Source of the DNA: Agathobaculum massiliense
GTDB lineage: Bacteria > Bacillota > Clostridia > Oscillospirales > Butyricicoccaceae
Direction of reading: 5' to 3'
Assembly (NCBI RefSeq): GCF_900291975.1
Contig: NZ_OMPN01000001.1
Location: forward strand, 1,674,001 to 1,738,000
Length of the DNA: 64,000 nt
Shown piece by piece: positions 25,214 through 34,558 of this stretch (its first letter is position 1; the number at the start of each line of letters is the position of its first letter). Position numbers and translations under genes: made by a program. A model generated the notes under the pieces. The model searched no databases, was not told the origin of the DNA, and was given only the letters and a program-made list of their open reading frames with translations.

Positions 25214-26679
25214 AAAAGGTGTCCCCCTTTTCCGCTCTGCTGCGAGATAACCACGGTGATTTCTTCTATTTCATTGTACCATCTTTCCCGAATAAGTTCA
25301 ATGTGCGCCCGTGTAATTTTCTCCCCCGGCCACAGCAGCGGCACGCCGGGAGGATAGGGCGTGACCGGCCGCGCGCAGACCAGCCCCTCGGCCGCAGCGG
25401 GCGCGACGCGGCCGGTGTGCGAAAACCACGCCTGCCGCACGGGCATGACGCGCGCAGCGGGCGGGAAGGGCGCGGCCGCCAAGGGAAGCGGCTCCTCCCG
25501 TCGCCGGCCGGACAGGCAGCGCAGGCCGCGGCGCAGGCGGTAGATCGAGGCGCCGGTATCCGCGCCGGTCAGAATGAACACGGCGTTGCGGTCGTCCGCC
25601 ATCTCACAGGCCACGCCGTATTCGCTCCAAAGCATGTCGGCCAGGCGACGGCCGGTGATATCCGTACCCGCGGTGCAGACCGTCAGGCGGCAGGGGTCGA
25701 GCGCGGGGAAATCGCTCTCGGCCAACGGTGTGAAGCGGGTGCGGCGCGCGATATAATCCCGCAGGTCGCCGCAGGTTTCCGCCGCGCGGCGGTAGGCGGC
25801 TCGGCCCGGGCCTTCGGTGTAGGCGCGCGCCAGGTCGATGGACGCCATGATCGGGTATGACGGGCTGGAAGTGCCGAACAGCGCGGTATTTTCGCGCAGC
25901 GCGCGCTTATCCGCGCCCGCGCCGGCCAGAAGGACCGCCCCCTGCCCCAGACAGGGCAGCGTTTTGTGCATGGAGAGCACCGCCATGTCCGCGCCCTCCG
26001 CGACCGGCGCGGGCAGGCCGAGCGCCGGAAAATGCGCGCCGTGCGCCCCGTCGACCAGCAGAAGCCTGCCGTATGCGCGGCACAGATCCGCGAACGCCGG
26101 TATCGCGCGGCACACGCCGTAATAGGTGGGAGAGGTGAGCAGCACGGCGCGGATCTCCGGATGGTCGAGCAGCGCCCGCTCGGCCGCGTCCACGGGCAGC
26201 GCGCCCGACACCGCGAACGGCTCGATAAGCGGCGCGGAGATAAAATGCGGTGTGATATCCAGCAGCGCGCAGGCGTAGCAGACCGACTTGTGGCATTCGC
26301 GGTCCAGCAGCACGCTGCCGCCCTCCCCCACGGCGGCCGCAAGCATGGCGAGGACGCCCTGGGTCGAGCCGCCGGTCAGAAAAAAGCAGTCGTCCACGCC
26401 GAAATAGCGCGCCGCGGCGACCTCGGCGTCGCGGATCGGCCCGTCGCCCAGGTACAGGTTGCCCGTGCCGTAGGTTTCGGTGAAATCGATGGCGAATATC
26501 TCCGCATAGCTGTTGAACAGCGGCTCGCCCTTATGCCCCGGCATATGGAAGCGCGCGGAATCGCCGGTCGCAAGCAGCTGGAGCGCGTGGAACAGCGGCG
26601 CGCCCGTGAACGGCATCAGCCGGTTGATCTGGCGGTGGGTGAGCTGCGGCGCCCGGGCTCTTTTTTTGTGATGGAACAT
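25210..26679 (-). CDS. Orn/Lys/Arg decarboxylase-family PLP enzyme
   Basis: A 489-residue PLP-dependent decarboxylase of the YaaO/SpeA-like group found before darA-holB in many Firmicutes. Visible: RFHMPGHKG near the N-terminus, YGTGNLYLGDGPIRDAE, FFLTGGSTQG, LLVDGAHGAHF with the PLP-binding Asp, and the Schiff-base lysine in SMHKTLPCLGQGA. The C-terminal decarboxylase domain ends with PYPPGVPLLWPGE. The substrate (arginine, lysine or ornithine) cannot be told. ATG at 26679 has AAAGGGGG; an open frame extends to 26796 without a ribosome site. Confidence 0.9.
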   Translation of the reverse strand: MFHHKKRARAPQLTHRQINRLMPFTGAPLFHALQLLATGDSARFHMPGHKGEPLFNSYAEIFAIDFTETYGTGNLYLGDGPIRDAEVAAARYFGVDDCFFLTGGSTQGVLAMLAAAVGEGGSVLLDRECHKSVCYACALLDITPHFISAPLIEPFAVSGALPVDAAERALLDHPEIRAVLLTSPTYYGVCRAIPAFADLCRAYGRLLLVDGAHGAHFPALGLPAPVAEGADMAVLSMHKTLPCLGQGAVLLAGAGADKRALRENTALFGTSSPSYPIMASIDLARAYTEGPGRAAYRRAAETCGDLRDYIARRTRFTPLAESDFPALDPCRLTVCTAGTDITGRRLADMLWSEYGVACEMADDRNAVFILTGADTGASIYRLRRGLRCLSGRRREEPLPLAAAPFPPAARVMPVRQAWFSHTGRVAPAAAEGLVCARPVTPYPPGVPLLWPGEKITRAHIELIRERWYNEIEEITVVISQQSGKGGHLL

Positions 26680-26728
26680 GGGCCGCGGCCCCCTTTCTCT
26701 GGCATGCCCACGCTTCTGGTATTTTGTT

Positions 26729-26758
26729 ATTATAGCATGCGCGCGGGGCGCTTGGCAA
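26729..26758 (-). promoter_or_regulatory. Promoter of the decarboxylase operon
   Basis: Minus-strand TTGCCA, 18 bp, TATAAT. Confidence 0.6.
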
Positions 26759-26856
26759 ATCCTTCCGCACACGCTCTGTCCATAATGTGCAGACATTCGT
26801 CTTTTTCAGATGGATTTTTGGGCTATATTCCCGTAGTAAATATCTTTCCCTTATAT

Positions 26857-26862
26857 TATAAT
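26857..26862 (+). promoter_or_regulatory. Likely -10 box for serC-serA
   Basis: TATAAT in an AT-rich stretch 62 bp before serC; the -35 region is poor. Confidence 0.45.
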
Positions 26863-26923
26863 GAATACTGCGTTCTTTTTTGGAACAGCATGTTGAAATT
26901 TGAAAGGCAGGTAACTATTCACT

Positions 26924-28015
26924 ATGGCTGACAATCGTATCTACAATTTCTCCGCAGGCCCGTCCATGCTTCCGGTACCCGTGCTTGAGCGCTGTGCCTC
27001 CGAAATGCTGAACTACAAGGGTTCCGGCATGTCCGTCATGGAGATGAGTCACCGCTCTAAAGTATATGACGCGATCATCAAGGAAACCGAGGCCGCGCTG
27101 CGCCGCGTACTCTCCATCCCGCAGAACTATCGGGTGCTGTTCCTGCAGGGCGGCGCGACGACCCAGTTCGCGGCCATCCCGATGAACCTGATGCGCACCG
27201 GCAAGGCGGATTACGCCATCACGGGCAACTTCGCCAACAACGCTTATAAGGAAGCGGTCAAATTCGGTGACATCCATGTCGCGTTCTCCTCCAAGGAGGG
27301 CAACTTCGACCGCGTGCCGACGCAGGGCGAGCTGGACATCCGTCCGGACGCGGATTACTTCTACATCTGCGCCAACAACACCATTTACGGCACCGAGTAC
27401 CAGTACGACCCCGAAACCCCGGCAGGCGTGCCGCTCGTGGCCGATATGTCGTCCAACATCCTCTCCAAGCCGGTGGACGTTTCCAAATACGGCGTAATCT
27501 ACGCGGGCGCGCAGAAGAACATGGGCCCCGCGGGCGTGACCGTGGTCATCGTGCGCGAGGACCTGCTAGGCCATTACCCGCTGGAGAAGTATCCGGTCAT
27601 GCTGGACTGGAAGACCATGGCGGATAAGGAATCCATGTACAACACGCCCCCCACCTACGGCATTTATGTGCTGGGCCTCGTGCTCGAGTGGGTCGAGCAG
27701 ATGGGCGGCGTCAAGGCGATGCAGGAGCTGGCGGCCAAGCGCAGCGGCATGCTGTACGACTACCTCGACGGCCAGGACTTCTACAAGGCGGTCGCGGAAA
27801 AGGCGTCCCGCAGCCACATGAACGTCACCTTCCGCACCGGAAACGACGAGCTGGACGCGAAATTTGCCAAGGAGTCCGCGGCAGCGGGCATGAGCAACCT
27901 CAAGGGCCACCGCTCGGTCGGCGGCATGCGCGCTTCCATCTACAACGCGATGCCGGTCGAGGGCGTGGAGCACCTGATCGACTTCATGAAGAAATTCGCG
28001 GCGGAAAACGCCTGA
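26924..28015 (+). CDS. serC: Phosphoserine aminotransferase
   Basis: A 363-residue PLP aminotransferase of serine biosynthesis (3-phosphohydroxypyruvate to phosphoserine; also relevant to pyridoxal synthesis). Hallmarks: IYNFSAGPSMLPVPVLE start, SVMEMSHRSK, LQGGATTQFA, and the PLP lysine in YAGAQKNMGPAGVTVV at about residue 195. The C-terminus has GHRSVGGMRASIYNAMP. ATG follows AAAGGCAGG. serA follows 58 bp later. Confidence 0.96.
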   Translation: MADNRIYNFSAGPSMLPVPVLERCASEMLNYKGSGMSVMEMSHRSKVYDAIIKETEAALRRVLSIPQNYRVLFLQGGATTQFAAIPMNLMRTGKADYAITGNFANNAYKEAVKFGDIHVAFSSKEGNFDRVPTQGELDIRPDADYFYICANNTIYGTEYQYDPETPAGVPLVADMSSNILSKPVDVSKYGVIYAGAQKNMGPAGVTVVIVREDLLGHYPLEKYPVMLDWKTMADKESMYNTPPTYGIYVLGLVLEWVEQMGGVKAMQELAAKRSGMLYDYLDGQDFYKAVAEKASRSHMNVTFRTGNDELDAKFAKESAAAGMSNLKGHRSVGGMRASIYNAMPVEGVEHLIDFMKKFAAENA

Positions 28016-28073
28016 TCCGCGGGCGCGCCCGCCGCGCCCGTCCATTCCAAAAGAGTAAAGGGGATTGATTCCT

Positions 28074-29225
28074 GTGTTTAACGTAAAGCTGTATAACAAA
28101 ATTTCCAAAATCGGCCTCGATCAGCTCGATCCGGCGGGCTATGCCTGCTCGGAGGATTTTGAGGACTATGACGCGGTCCTTGTCCGCTCGGCCAAGCTGC
28201 ACGACGTGCAGTTCCCCAAAAGCCTCAAGTGTATCGCGCGCGCGGGTGCGGGCGTGAACAACATCCCCCTCGACCGCTGCGCCGAAGAGGGCATCGTGGT
28301 GTTCAACACCCCTGGCGCGAACGCCAACGCGGTCAAGGAGCTGGTCATCTGCGCGCTGCTGCTCGCCTCCCGCAAGGTGGTGCAGGGCGCGAACTGGGTC
28401 AAGGGCCTTGCCGGCACGCCGGACATTGGCCCCGCCGCGGAAAAGGGCAAGGCGACCTACGCCGGCCCTGAGATCGCGGGCAAGCGCCTCGGCGTGATCG
28501 GACTGGGCGCGATCGGCGTCAAGGTGGCCAACGCCGCGGTCGGCCTGGATATGGAGGTCTGGGGCTACGACCCGTTCCTCTCGGTTGACGGCGCGCTCGC
28601 GCTGTCCCGTTCGGTCAAGCATGTGACCGAGCTGGACCAGATCTTCGCCAACTGCGATTATATCACCGTACACGTCCCGCTGCTCGCGGACACCCGCGGC
28701 ATCATCGGCGCGGAGGCGATCGCCAAGATGAAGGACGGCGTGCGCGTCGTCAACCTCGCCCGCGGCGAGCTGGTTGACGAGCAGGCCATGGCTGCCGCGC
28801 TCGAAAGCGGCAAAGTCGCGGCGTATGTGTCCGATTTCGCCTCTGACGCGATCCTTGCGCAGGAAAACGCGGTCACGCTGCCCCATCTCGGCGCCTCCAC
28901 GCCGGAGAGCGAGGACAATTGCGCGAAAATGGCGGTCAAGGAAATCGTGGACTACCTCGAAAAGGGAACCATCCGCAATTCGGTCAACTTCCCCAACCTC
29001 AAGGTGCCGTATGAGGGCGGCTACCGCATCTGCATGATCCACCGCAACATCCCGAACATGATCGCCTCCATCACCGCGGCGGTCAAGTGCAACATCGAGA
29101 ACATGGGCAACCGCTCCAGAGGCGACTACGCCTACACCATCGTGGACGCGGCCGAGCAGCCCACCGAAGCCAACCTCGAAGCCCTCCGCGCGATCGACGG
29201 AATGATCTCGGTGCGCACCATCTGA
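28074..29225 (+). CDS. serA: D-3-phosphoglycerate dehydrogenase
   Basis: A 383-residue NAD-dependent D-2-hydroxyacid dehydrogenase, the first step of serine synthesis. Residues show IARAGAGVNNIPLD, the Rossmann loop RLGVIGLGAIGVKVAN, the catalytic Arg in NLARGELVDE and a histidine in LPHLGASTPESEDN. The C-terminal ~75 residues form a short ACT-type domain (ICMIHRNIPNMIASI). I chose GTG at 28074, 10 bp after AAAGGGG; the TTG at 28065 is too close to that site. It forms an operon with serC. Confidence 0.94.
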   Translation: MFNVKLYNKISKIGLDQLDPAGYACSEDFEDYDAVLVRSAKLHDVQFPKSLKCIARAGAGVNNIPLDRCAEEGIVVFNTPGANANAVKELVICALLLASRKVVQGANWVKGLAGTPDIGPAAEKGKATYAGPEIAGKRLGVIGLGAIGVKVANAAVGLDMEVWGYDPFLSVDGALALSRSVKHVTELDQIFANCDYITVHVPLLADTRGIIGAEAIAKMKDGVRVVNLARGELVDEQAMAAALESGKVAAYVSDFASDAILAQENAVTLPHLGASTPESEDNCAKMAVKEIVDYLEKGTIRNSVNFPNLKVPYEGGYRICMIHRNIPNMIASITAAVKCNIENMGNRSRGDYAYTIVDAAEQPTEANLEALRAIDGMISVRTI

Positions 29226-29297
29226 ACGAAAAATCAAAAATGACCGCACGTTCACCGGCTCTAAAGCCGTGATTCCGGTCGAAACAGAGGAAATCAG

Positions 29298-29321
29298 CCC
29301 CCAAACCAGCCGGTTTGGGGG
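29298..29321 (+). terminator. Terminator of serC-serA
   Basis: CCCCCAAACC / GGTTTGGGGG stem with a 4-nt loop followed by TTTCC. It separates serA from the S-layer expression site. Confidence 0.75.
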
Positions 29322-29431
29322 TTTCCTGCTGCCGCCGGACGACAAAATGCGCCCTTTTCCGCCCTGCATCCGATCGCGCCCGCGTCCGCCGGATTGCCCC
29401 CGCGCGGCGGAGACGGGTGGAACACTTCCCC

Positions 29432-29459
29432 TTGACAAATCCAGTTTTATGGTTATTCT
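29432..29459 (+). promoter_or_regulatory. Upstream promoter P1 of the S-layer expression site
   Basis: TTGACA, 16 bp, TATTCT, about 285 bp before the ATG. The ~220-bp stretch between P1 and P2 shows no gene. Confidence 0.55.
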
Positions 29460-29657
29460 ATCCTCTGTATGATTTTTATGGAAAAAGACGGTATACCCCC
29501 CGGTACAGATGTTCGAGCGGGCGTCGTAACACAGCACGCGAAACGCGCATATCCATGCAGCGCGCTTACCTTATTATATATAATCCCGTAATTTTCGTAT
29601 TTTGTGACAGTCACGGATGCGTAATATTACCCGTTTGTTACACTTCACGCAATCTTC

Positions 29658-29686
29658 TTGACGCATTTATTCCCGCATGGTATGAT
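29658..29686 (+). promoter_or_regulatory. Proximal promoter P2 of the S-layer expression site
   Basis: TTGACG, 17 bp, TATGAT, giving a ~50-nt leader with AAAGGAGG at 29726-29733. It is the only promoter plus ribosome site I find in front of any of the six SLH cassettes. Confidence 0.82.
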
Positions 29687-29743
29687 TGTCAACGTAATAA
29701 GGGCGAGCAATCGCCTGAAAATTTTAAAGGAGGAAAAAACCCC

Positions 29744-32700
29744 ATGAAGAATCTCAAAAAGGTTCTCGCACTGGTGCTGGCGTTCGCATGCGCGTTCACC
29801 ATGTTTGCCGGTGCGGCGTTCACGGATGAGGCCGATATAAAGGCCAAGGATGCCGTGAACATGCTGACGGCGCTGGGCGTTATCGAGGGCGACCCCGATG
29901 GCTCCTTCCGTCCGGACGCAACCGTTACCCGTGCGGAAATGGCGAAGATGATCTTCGTTGTCCGCAACAACTCCATTGATGATTCGGCCTACGCGAACAA
30001 CTCTTCGAAGATGACCGACATCAACAGCCACTGGGCCAAGGGCTACATCAAGTTCTGCGAGTCCCAGGGCATCATCGCCGGCTACGGCGACAACACCTTC
30101 AAGCCCGACGCGACCGTAACCGGCGTGGAAGCTGCGAAGATGCTGCTCGTTCTGACCGGTTATGACGCAAACAAGGCTGGTCTGGTAGGCCACAACTGGT
30201 CCACCAACACCCTGAAGTATGCCGGTTCCGCCGGTATCCTGGACGACGTCAACTCCGGCCTGGAGCAGGGCCTGCCGCGTCAGTACGCCGCGCAGATGAT
30301 CTACAACACGCTGGAAGCCAACCGCGTGAAGTGGTCCGACGATTCCCAGTCCTTTGACGACGTCCTCAACGGCGGCATCAAGGAGACTGTCGGCTCCGCT
30401 TACATGGGCCTGTCCTACGACGTAGGCACCATGACCGAGATGAGCAAGGACTCCCTGACCATCAAGATCGACGGCAGCTATGATTCCGACAACTACCACC
30501 AGTCCAAGGATTACAAGACCGTTTCCTTCACCAAGGTAGGCTCGGATTACTCCAAGCTGCTCGGCCAGAAGGTCAAGGTCATGTTCAAGGACGGCAAGAC
30601 CAACAACGTCCTCGGCATCTACGCGATCTCTGACAACACCTCCTACACGGTTGCTGCAAACGGCACCGAGAAGGACGGCGACAAGGTCAAGTTCGGCGGC
30701 TCCTCCTACTCTGTTGAGTTCTACGGCGACGCGGACAACAAGACCATCTACGACTCCAACAAGGGCGACGCGATCGCTACCTACATCGACGGCCAGGTTG
30801 CTGAAGGCACCACGCTCGACGAGCTGGACAACAACAAGCTGAACCCGAACATGTACACGTTCGTCGATACCGACGGCAACGGCAAGATTGATACCCTGAA
30901 CGTTACCACCTACAACGTTGCCAAGGTATCCTACGCTTCTTCCGACAAGATCATTGCCAGCGGCAAGACCTACAAGACCGCGGATGAGAACATCGCGGAC
31001 GGTATCGCCAAGGACGACTGGGTCGTTATCACCGAGAACCTGTACAACGACAACAAGGATATTGTTAAGGCTGACATGTCCACCGGCACCCTGAACGGCC
31101 TGCGCGACAACCAGTCTGCTAACATCTTCTTTGACGGCGGCGACGTTTCCACGAGCAAGGTAACCTACAACGAGTACCGCGTGGGCGACGACTGGTTCAA
31201 GGGCGCTGCGAAGGTTCAGTCCACCGCAAGCGAATCCGACCTGAACACCGTTAAGGCTGGCAACGAGGTAGAGTATGTTGTTGTCAACAACATCATGTTC
31301 TATGTCAAGCGCGTTTCCGGCAAGGCGGACGGTAAGGTTGACGAAGTTGCGATGATCGTCAACAAGGGCACCACTGGCATCGACAACGAAGTCAAGCTGG
31401 CGTTCTTCGACGGCACCACCAAGACGGTTGAGGTCGACAGCGACAGCACGATCAAGTGGGATGACCTGAAGACCGGCACCGTTTACGGCTACGACGTATC
31501 CGGCGACGAGTACAGCTTCGAGGCCCTGAAGGATGGCGTTGCTGACAGCAAGTACGAGGAGTACTACGGCGACATGACCTACATGGGCTCGCAGCAGACC
31601 TCCGGCACGAACGCATTCAACTCTCTGGGCAAGTACACCATTGACGACGACGCAGAAGTCCTGCTGTTCCTGCCGAAGCGCACCACCAACATTGGCGACG
31701 ATGCTTCCGGCAACGATTCCAAGAAGATCTCCGGCAAGCAGTTCAAGGCTCTGGCTAACGGCAAGATCATTAACTCTTCTGAGATCTATGGCTTCTACGG
31801 CAGCATGAGCGGCATTGACCGCGTCGGCGCTATGGCTGTTGCAGTCAACAGCCTGGACGGCATCGTCAAGACCTGGAGCAACTACGGCTACATTGTTACC
31901 AAGCCCTACAAGGTAGACAACAGCACGATCGAGTACACCTTCTGGAACGGTTCTGAGAATGTAACGGTTCAGGAGGACAAGAACAGCACTTCCGACCGCG
32001 CGAAGGGCACCGTTATCGGCTACGATACGCTCACCGAGAAGGACGGCGTAAAGGTAATTGACGACGTGGATCATCTGACCGCTTCTGACATTACGTTCAC
32101 TGCTGTAACCAGCGTAAACGACAAGAAGGATACTGCGATCTTTGCGAAGCAGCCGGTTGGCGCAAGCCAGTCTGAGCTGGACAAGGTAAGCAGCAGCGAC
32201 GTATTCTACATCGACACCGATGCTGACAAGGATCTGGAGATCGGCGTAGAGGACGGCGAGATCAAGGAAGCGCAGAAGGTTGACGGCGACTACCTGGCGA
32301 ACGCTCTGGTAATCGGCAACGACGACGAGATCGAGCTGCTGATCATCGATCAGGGCGAGTATCTGGACAACGACGTTTACACGGTTGACACCACCGGTGG
32401 CGTTGTTGACGGCGAGGATGCGAACGCTTCTGACGTCAAGATCGGCTCCATCAATGACGTGGCAGTTGGCGAGTCCGTTGATATGGACGTGACCGTTACG
32501 ACCAAGAACATCAACAAGGGCACCTCTGTCCGCGTTTCCCTGAGCAACGCTGACGGCCTGACCGCTTCGGCTACCGATATCGACAGCGACGGCAAGTCCG
32601 TTGTGACCATCAAGGGCACCCCGAAGAAGGAAGGCACCGCTACGCTGAAGGTAACGGTTGACGGCAAGACTGTTGACAGTAACTTCACCATCAACAAGGA

Positions 32701-33358
32701 AGCGAGCAACGTTGTCCTGAAGACCAGCTACGACACCACGGACGACGCTACTTTCGGCACCGTTAAGACCTACACCGGTACGGTTGGCTACCAGAACGCC
32801 TGGATGCTTACCCCGGACGTAAAGGTTGTTGACAATCAGGGCACTGACAAGTCTGCTGACTTCACTGTGACCAAGAGCAACCTCTCTCTGATCACTGACA
32901 ACAACGCTGCGGCTAAGACCTTTACGGTAGCGACCAAGGCCACCACCAAGGTTGGCGATTACAAGATCGTTGTTACCCTGGGCGATCAGAAGACCGAGCA
33001 GGCGATCAAGGTTGTTACTGCTGTGGTTGCGGCTCCGACCGTTAACCTGACCAAGATTGCTAATGGTCAGAACCCGACCCAGGCGCAGGCTAGCTGCTCC
33101 AGCACGGGCGTTAACAGCGGCAACGTTGTAACCGAGTGGTACAAGGCTGCTGACACGACTGGCACCAAGATGGGCGATTCGGAAACTGTCGCTACCAGCG
33201 ATAAGGTTTCTGTAAAGGTTATCCTGACTGCTGCGGAAGGCTACACCTTCACCGGCGGCAGCTACGATACCGTTCAGCTCTTTAGCCAGACTGCTACCGC
33301 GACTATTGCTCCGGATGGCACCACCCTCACTCTGGTTGTGAATAATCAGACGGTTTAA
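29744..33358 (+). CDS. Expressed S-layer (SLH) protein, cassette C
   Basis: A 1204-residue exported surface protein, the only one of six paralogues with an ATG, a strong ribosome site and promoters. Signal peptide MKNLKKVLALVLAFACAFTM is followed by three SLH modules (about 30-190; repeats include SHWAKGYIKFCESQG and RPDATVTRAEMAKMIF) for non-covalent anchoring to cell-wall polymer. Then comes a long Asp/Lys/Thr-rich body with LLGQKVKVMFKDGKTNN, and C-terminal Ig-like domains (about 900-1204). Codon usage is strongly biased to GAC/AAG/GTT, as in highly expressed genes. Only the first four codons lie outside the shared 71-bp block. A bidirectional terminator and convergent T3 follow. Confidence 0.93.
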   Translation: MKNLKKVLALVLAFACAFTMFAGAAFTDEADIKAKDAVNMLTALGVIEGDPDGSFRPDATVTRAEMAKMIFVVRNNSIDDSAYANNSSKMTDINSHWAKGYIKFCESQGIIAGYGDNTFKPDATVTGVEAAKMLLVLTGYDANKAGLVGHNWSTNTLKYAGSAGILDDVNSGLEQGLPRQYAAQMIYNTLEANRVKWSDDSQSFDDVLNGGIKETVGSAYMGLSYDVGTMTEMSKDSLTIKIDGSYDSDNYHQSKDYKTVSFTKVGSDYSKLLGQKVKVMFKDGKTNNVLGIYAISDNTSYTVAANGTEKDGDKVKFGGSSYSVEFYGDADNKTIYDSNKGDAIATYIDGQVAEGTTLDELDNNKLNPNMYTFVDTDGNGKIDTLNVTTYNVAKVSYASSDKIIASGKTYKTADENIADGIAKDDWVVITENLYNDNKDIVKADMSTGTLNGLRDNQSANIFFDGGDVSTSKVTYNEYRVGDDWFKGAAKVQSTASESDLNTVKAGNEVEYVVVNNIMFYVKRVSGKADGKVDEVAMIVNKGTTGIDNEVKLAFFDGTTKTVEVDSDSTIKWDDLKTGTVYGYDVSGDEYSFEALKDGVADSKYEEYYGDMTYMGSQQTSGTNAFNSLGKYTIDDDAEVLLFLPKRTTNIGDDASGNDSKKISGKQFKALANGKIINSSEIYGFYGSMSGIDRVGAMAVAVNSLDGIVKTWSNYGYIVTKPYKVDNSTIEYTFWNGSENVTVQEDKNSTSDRAKGTVIGYDTLTEKDGVKVIDDVDHLTASDITFTAVTSVNDKKDTAIFAKQPVGASQSELDKVSSSDVFYIDTDADKDLEIGVEDGEIKEAQKVDGDYLANALVIGNDDEIELLIIDQGEYLDNDVYTVDTTGGVVDGEDANASDVKIGSINDVAVGESVDMDVTVTTKNINKGTSVRVSLSNADGLTASATDIDSDGKSVVTIKGTPKKEGTATLKVTVDGKTVDSNFTINKEASNVVLKTSYDTTDDATFGTVKTYTGTVGYQNAWMLTPDVKVVDNQGTDKSADFTVTKSNLSLITDNNAAAKTFTVATKATTKVGDYKIVVTLGDQKTEQAIKVVTAVVAAPTVNLTKIANGQNPTQAQASCSSTGVNSGNVVTEWYKAADTTGTKMGDSETVATSDKVSVKVILTAAEGYTFTGGSYDTVQLFSQTATATIAPDGTTLTLVVNNQTV
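29756..29826 (+). repeat. 71-bp recombination-candidate block, expressed copy C
   Basis: Same block as in the silent cassettes, but the left flank is ATGAAGAATCTC instead of GCCATCAG. The frame AAA AAG GTT is the same in all copies. Confidence 0.88.
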
Positions 33359-33369
33359 TCCGTATAACG

Positions 33370-33397
33370 AAAACCCCTCTCGAATGAGAGGGGTTTT
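33370..33397. terminator. Bidirectional terminator between cassette C and T3
   Basis: AAAACCCCTCTC / GAGAGGGGTTTT with a 4-nt loop. Confidence 0.9.
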
Positions 33398-33403
33398 CCC
33401 TTT

Positions 33404-34033
33404 TTACAGCCCAAAGGCGATGTAACCGTAGGTTTTTCCGGATTCGTTGGGGTTGTTGCTGCGGTTGATGCTCATACTATCCGATTCGGAGACGCGGAAG
33501 CCGTTTTCCGTCAGGTGGGACTCGGAAAGTTCCGGAGGGGAGCCACCGCAGAGCCTGTGACATACCGTTATCGTTTCCAGCATTTCAAAATTGCCTATCG
33601 TTGGCGCAAGTATGACCAGATACGGCTTAAAACCAAGGGAAATCAACCGGTTTTCCGTCCCGTCGCCGGTATAGGTGCCGTAAATGACCTGCGCCCTTTT
33701 TGGCATCGCCTGTTCCAGGCTGCTGACACGGTTTTTCAGCGCGGTGGTTTCACTGGTCAGCGCGGCCTGGGTTGCTTTTGCGTCCAGCTCGGCGGCAAGC
33801 TCGTCTGAGAGCATCTCCCGATCGATCGTGTCCCCGAACGTGTCCACCACGATGCCCTCCACACGCGCCTCCAGCCGTGAAGCCTCGTCGCAGATTCCGT
33901 TCACCGCCTGCCGCAGCTCCTCCGGACTGCTGTCGAACCGCGCTTTCAGCTCGTTTGCCGGCAGGCTCGGCTGGTCGGGCAGGTCGGTGATTTTGTGCTG
34001 GAACGCTGTGATTTTATGATCGCTGAATGACAT
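33404..34033 (-). CDS. Tail-fibre-like protein T3
   Basis: A 209-residue T protein paired with the expressed S-layer cassette C across a shared terminator. The constant N-terminal ~90 residues are followed by a stalk (TSETTALKNRVSSLEQAMPK) and a tip of about 95 residues with IYGTYTGDG, RLISLGFKPYLVIL, ENGFRVSES and YGYIAFGL. Its tip contains two cysteines (VCHRLCGG) not found in the others. The ATG at 34033 has AAAAGGAGG upstream. No signal peptide; function unknown. Confidence 0.8.
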   Translation of the reverse strand: MSFSDHKITAFQHKITDLPDQPSLPANELKARFDSSPEELRQAVNGICDEASRLEARVEGIVVDTFGDTIDREMLSDELAAELDAKATQAALTSETTALKNRVSSLEQAMPKRAQVIYGTYTGDGTENRLISLGFKPYLVILAPTIGNFEMLETITVCHRLCGGSPPELSESHLTENGFRVSESDSMSINRSNNPNESGKTYGYIAFGL

Positions 34034-34558
34034 GAAAAACCTCCTTTTGTTTGGGGCGGCCGGAGTTCCCCCTCGCGCGCGTTCCTCTGACCACGCGGGC
34101 GCGCGCGTGAGGGGTTCCCCGCCCGCCGTTTGCACCGACACGGGAAAGTAAGCGTCTATCAGAATAGCAGAAACGGGAAAAAGCGCAAGGGCAAATACTT
34201 GCCCTTGCGCTTTCCGTTTTTTGGGCTATTATAACGGTTGCTTACTTTCCCCGCATGAAAAACCAGACGGGGCGGCTCCGCCCCACGCGCGCCCGCGCGC
34301 GCTGTCCAAGGAACGCGCGCGGGCGGCACCGACAAAAAGGAGGAAACCATGTCTTTTTCTGACCACAAGATCACGCAATTCACACACAAAATCACCGACC
34401 TGCCCGACCAGCCGAGCCTGCCGGCAAACGAGCTGAAAGCGCGGTTCGACAGCAGTCCGGAGGAGCTGCGGCAGGCGGTGAACGGAATCTGCGACGAGGC
34501 TTCACGGCTGGAGGCGCGTGTGGAGGGCATCGTGGTGGATACGTTCGGGGACACGATT
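33768..34558. repeat. 0.8-kb T-centre repeat, copy 2
   Basis: Same structure as at 17940-18780. The right arm is shorter because T4 leaves the constant sequence at the GDTI codons. Confidence 0.9.
34142..34251. promoter_or_regulatory. Symmetric divergent promoter of T3/T4
   Basis: Same 110-bp element as copy 1, with the 15-bp palindrome at 34180-34213. Confidence 0.65.

Noticed and set aside
26680-26796. N-terminal extension of the decarboxylase to 26796
   Set aside because: It covers the TATAAT promoter and has no ribosome site; AAAGGGGG before the ATG at 26679 is the clear start signal.
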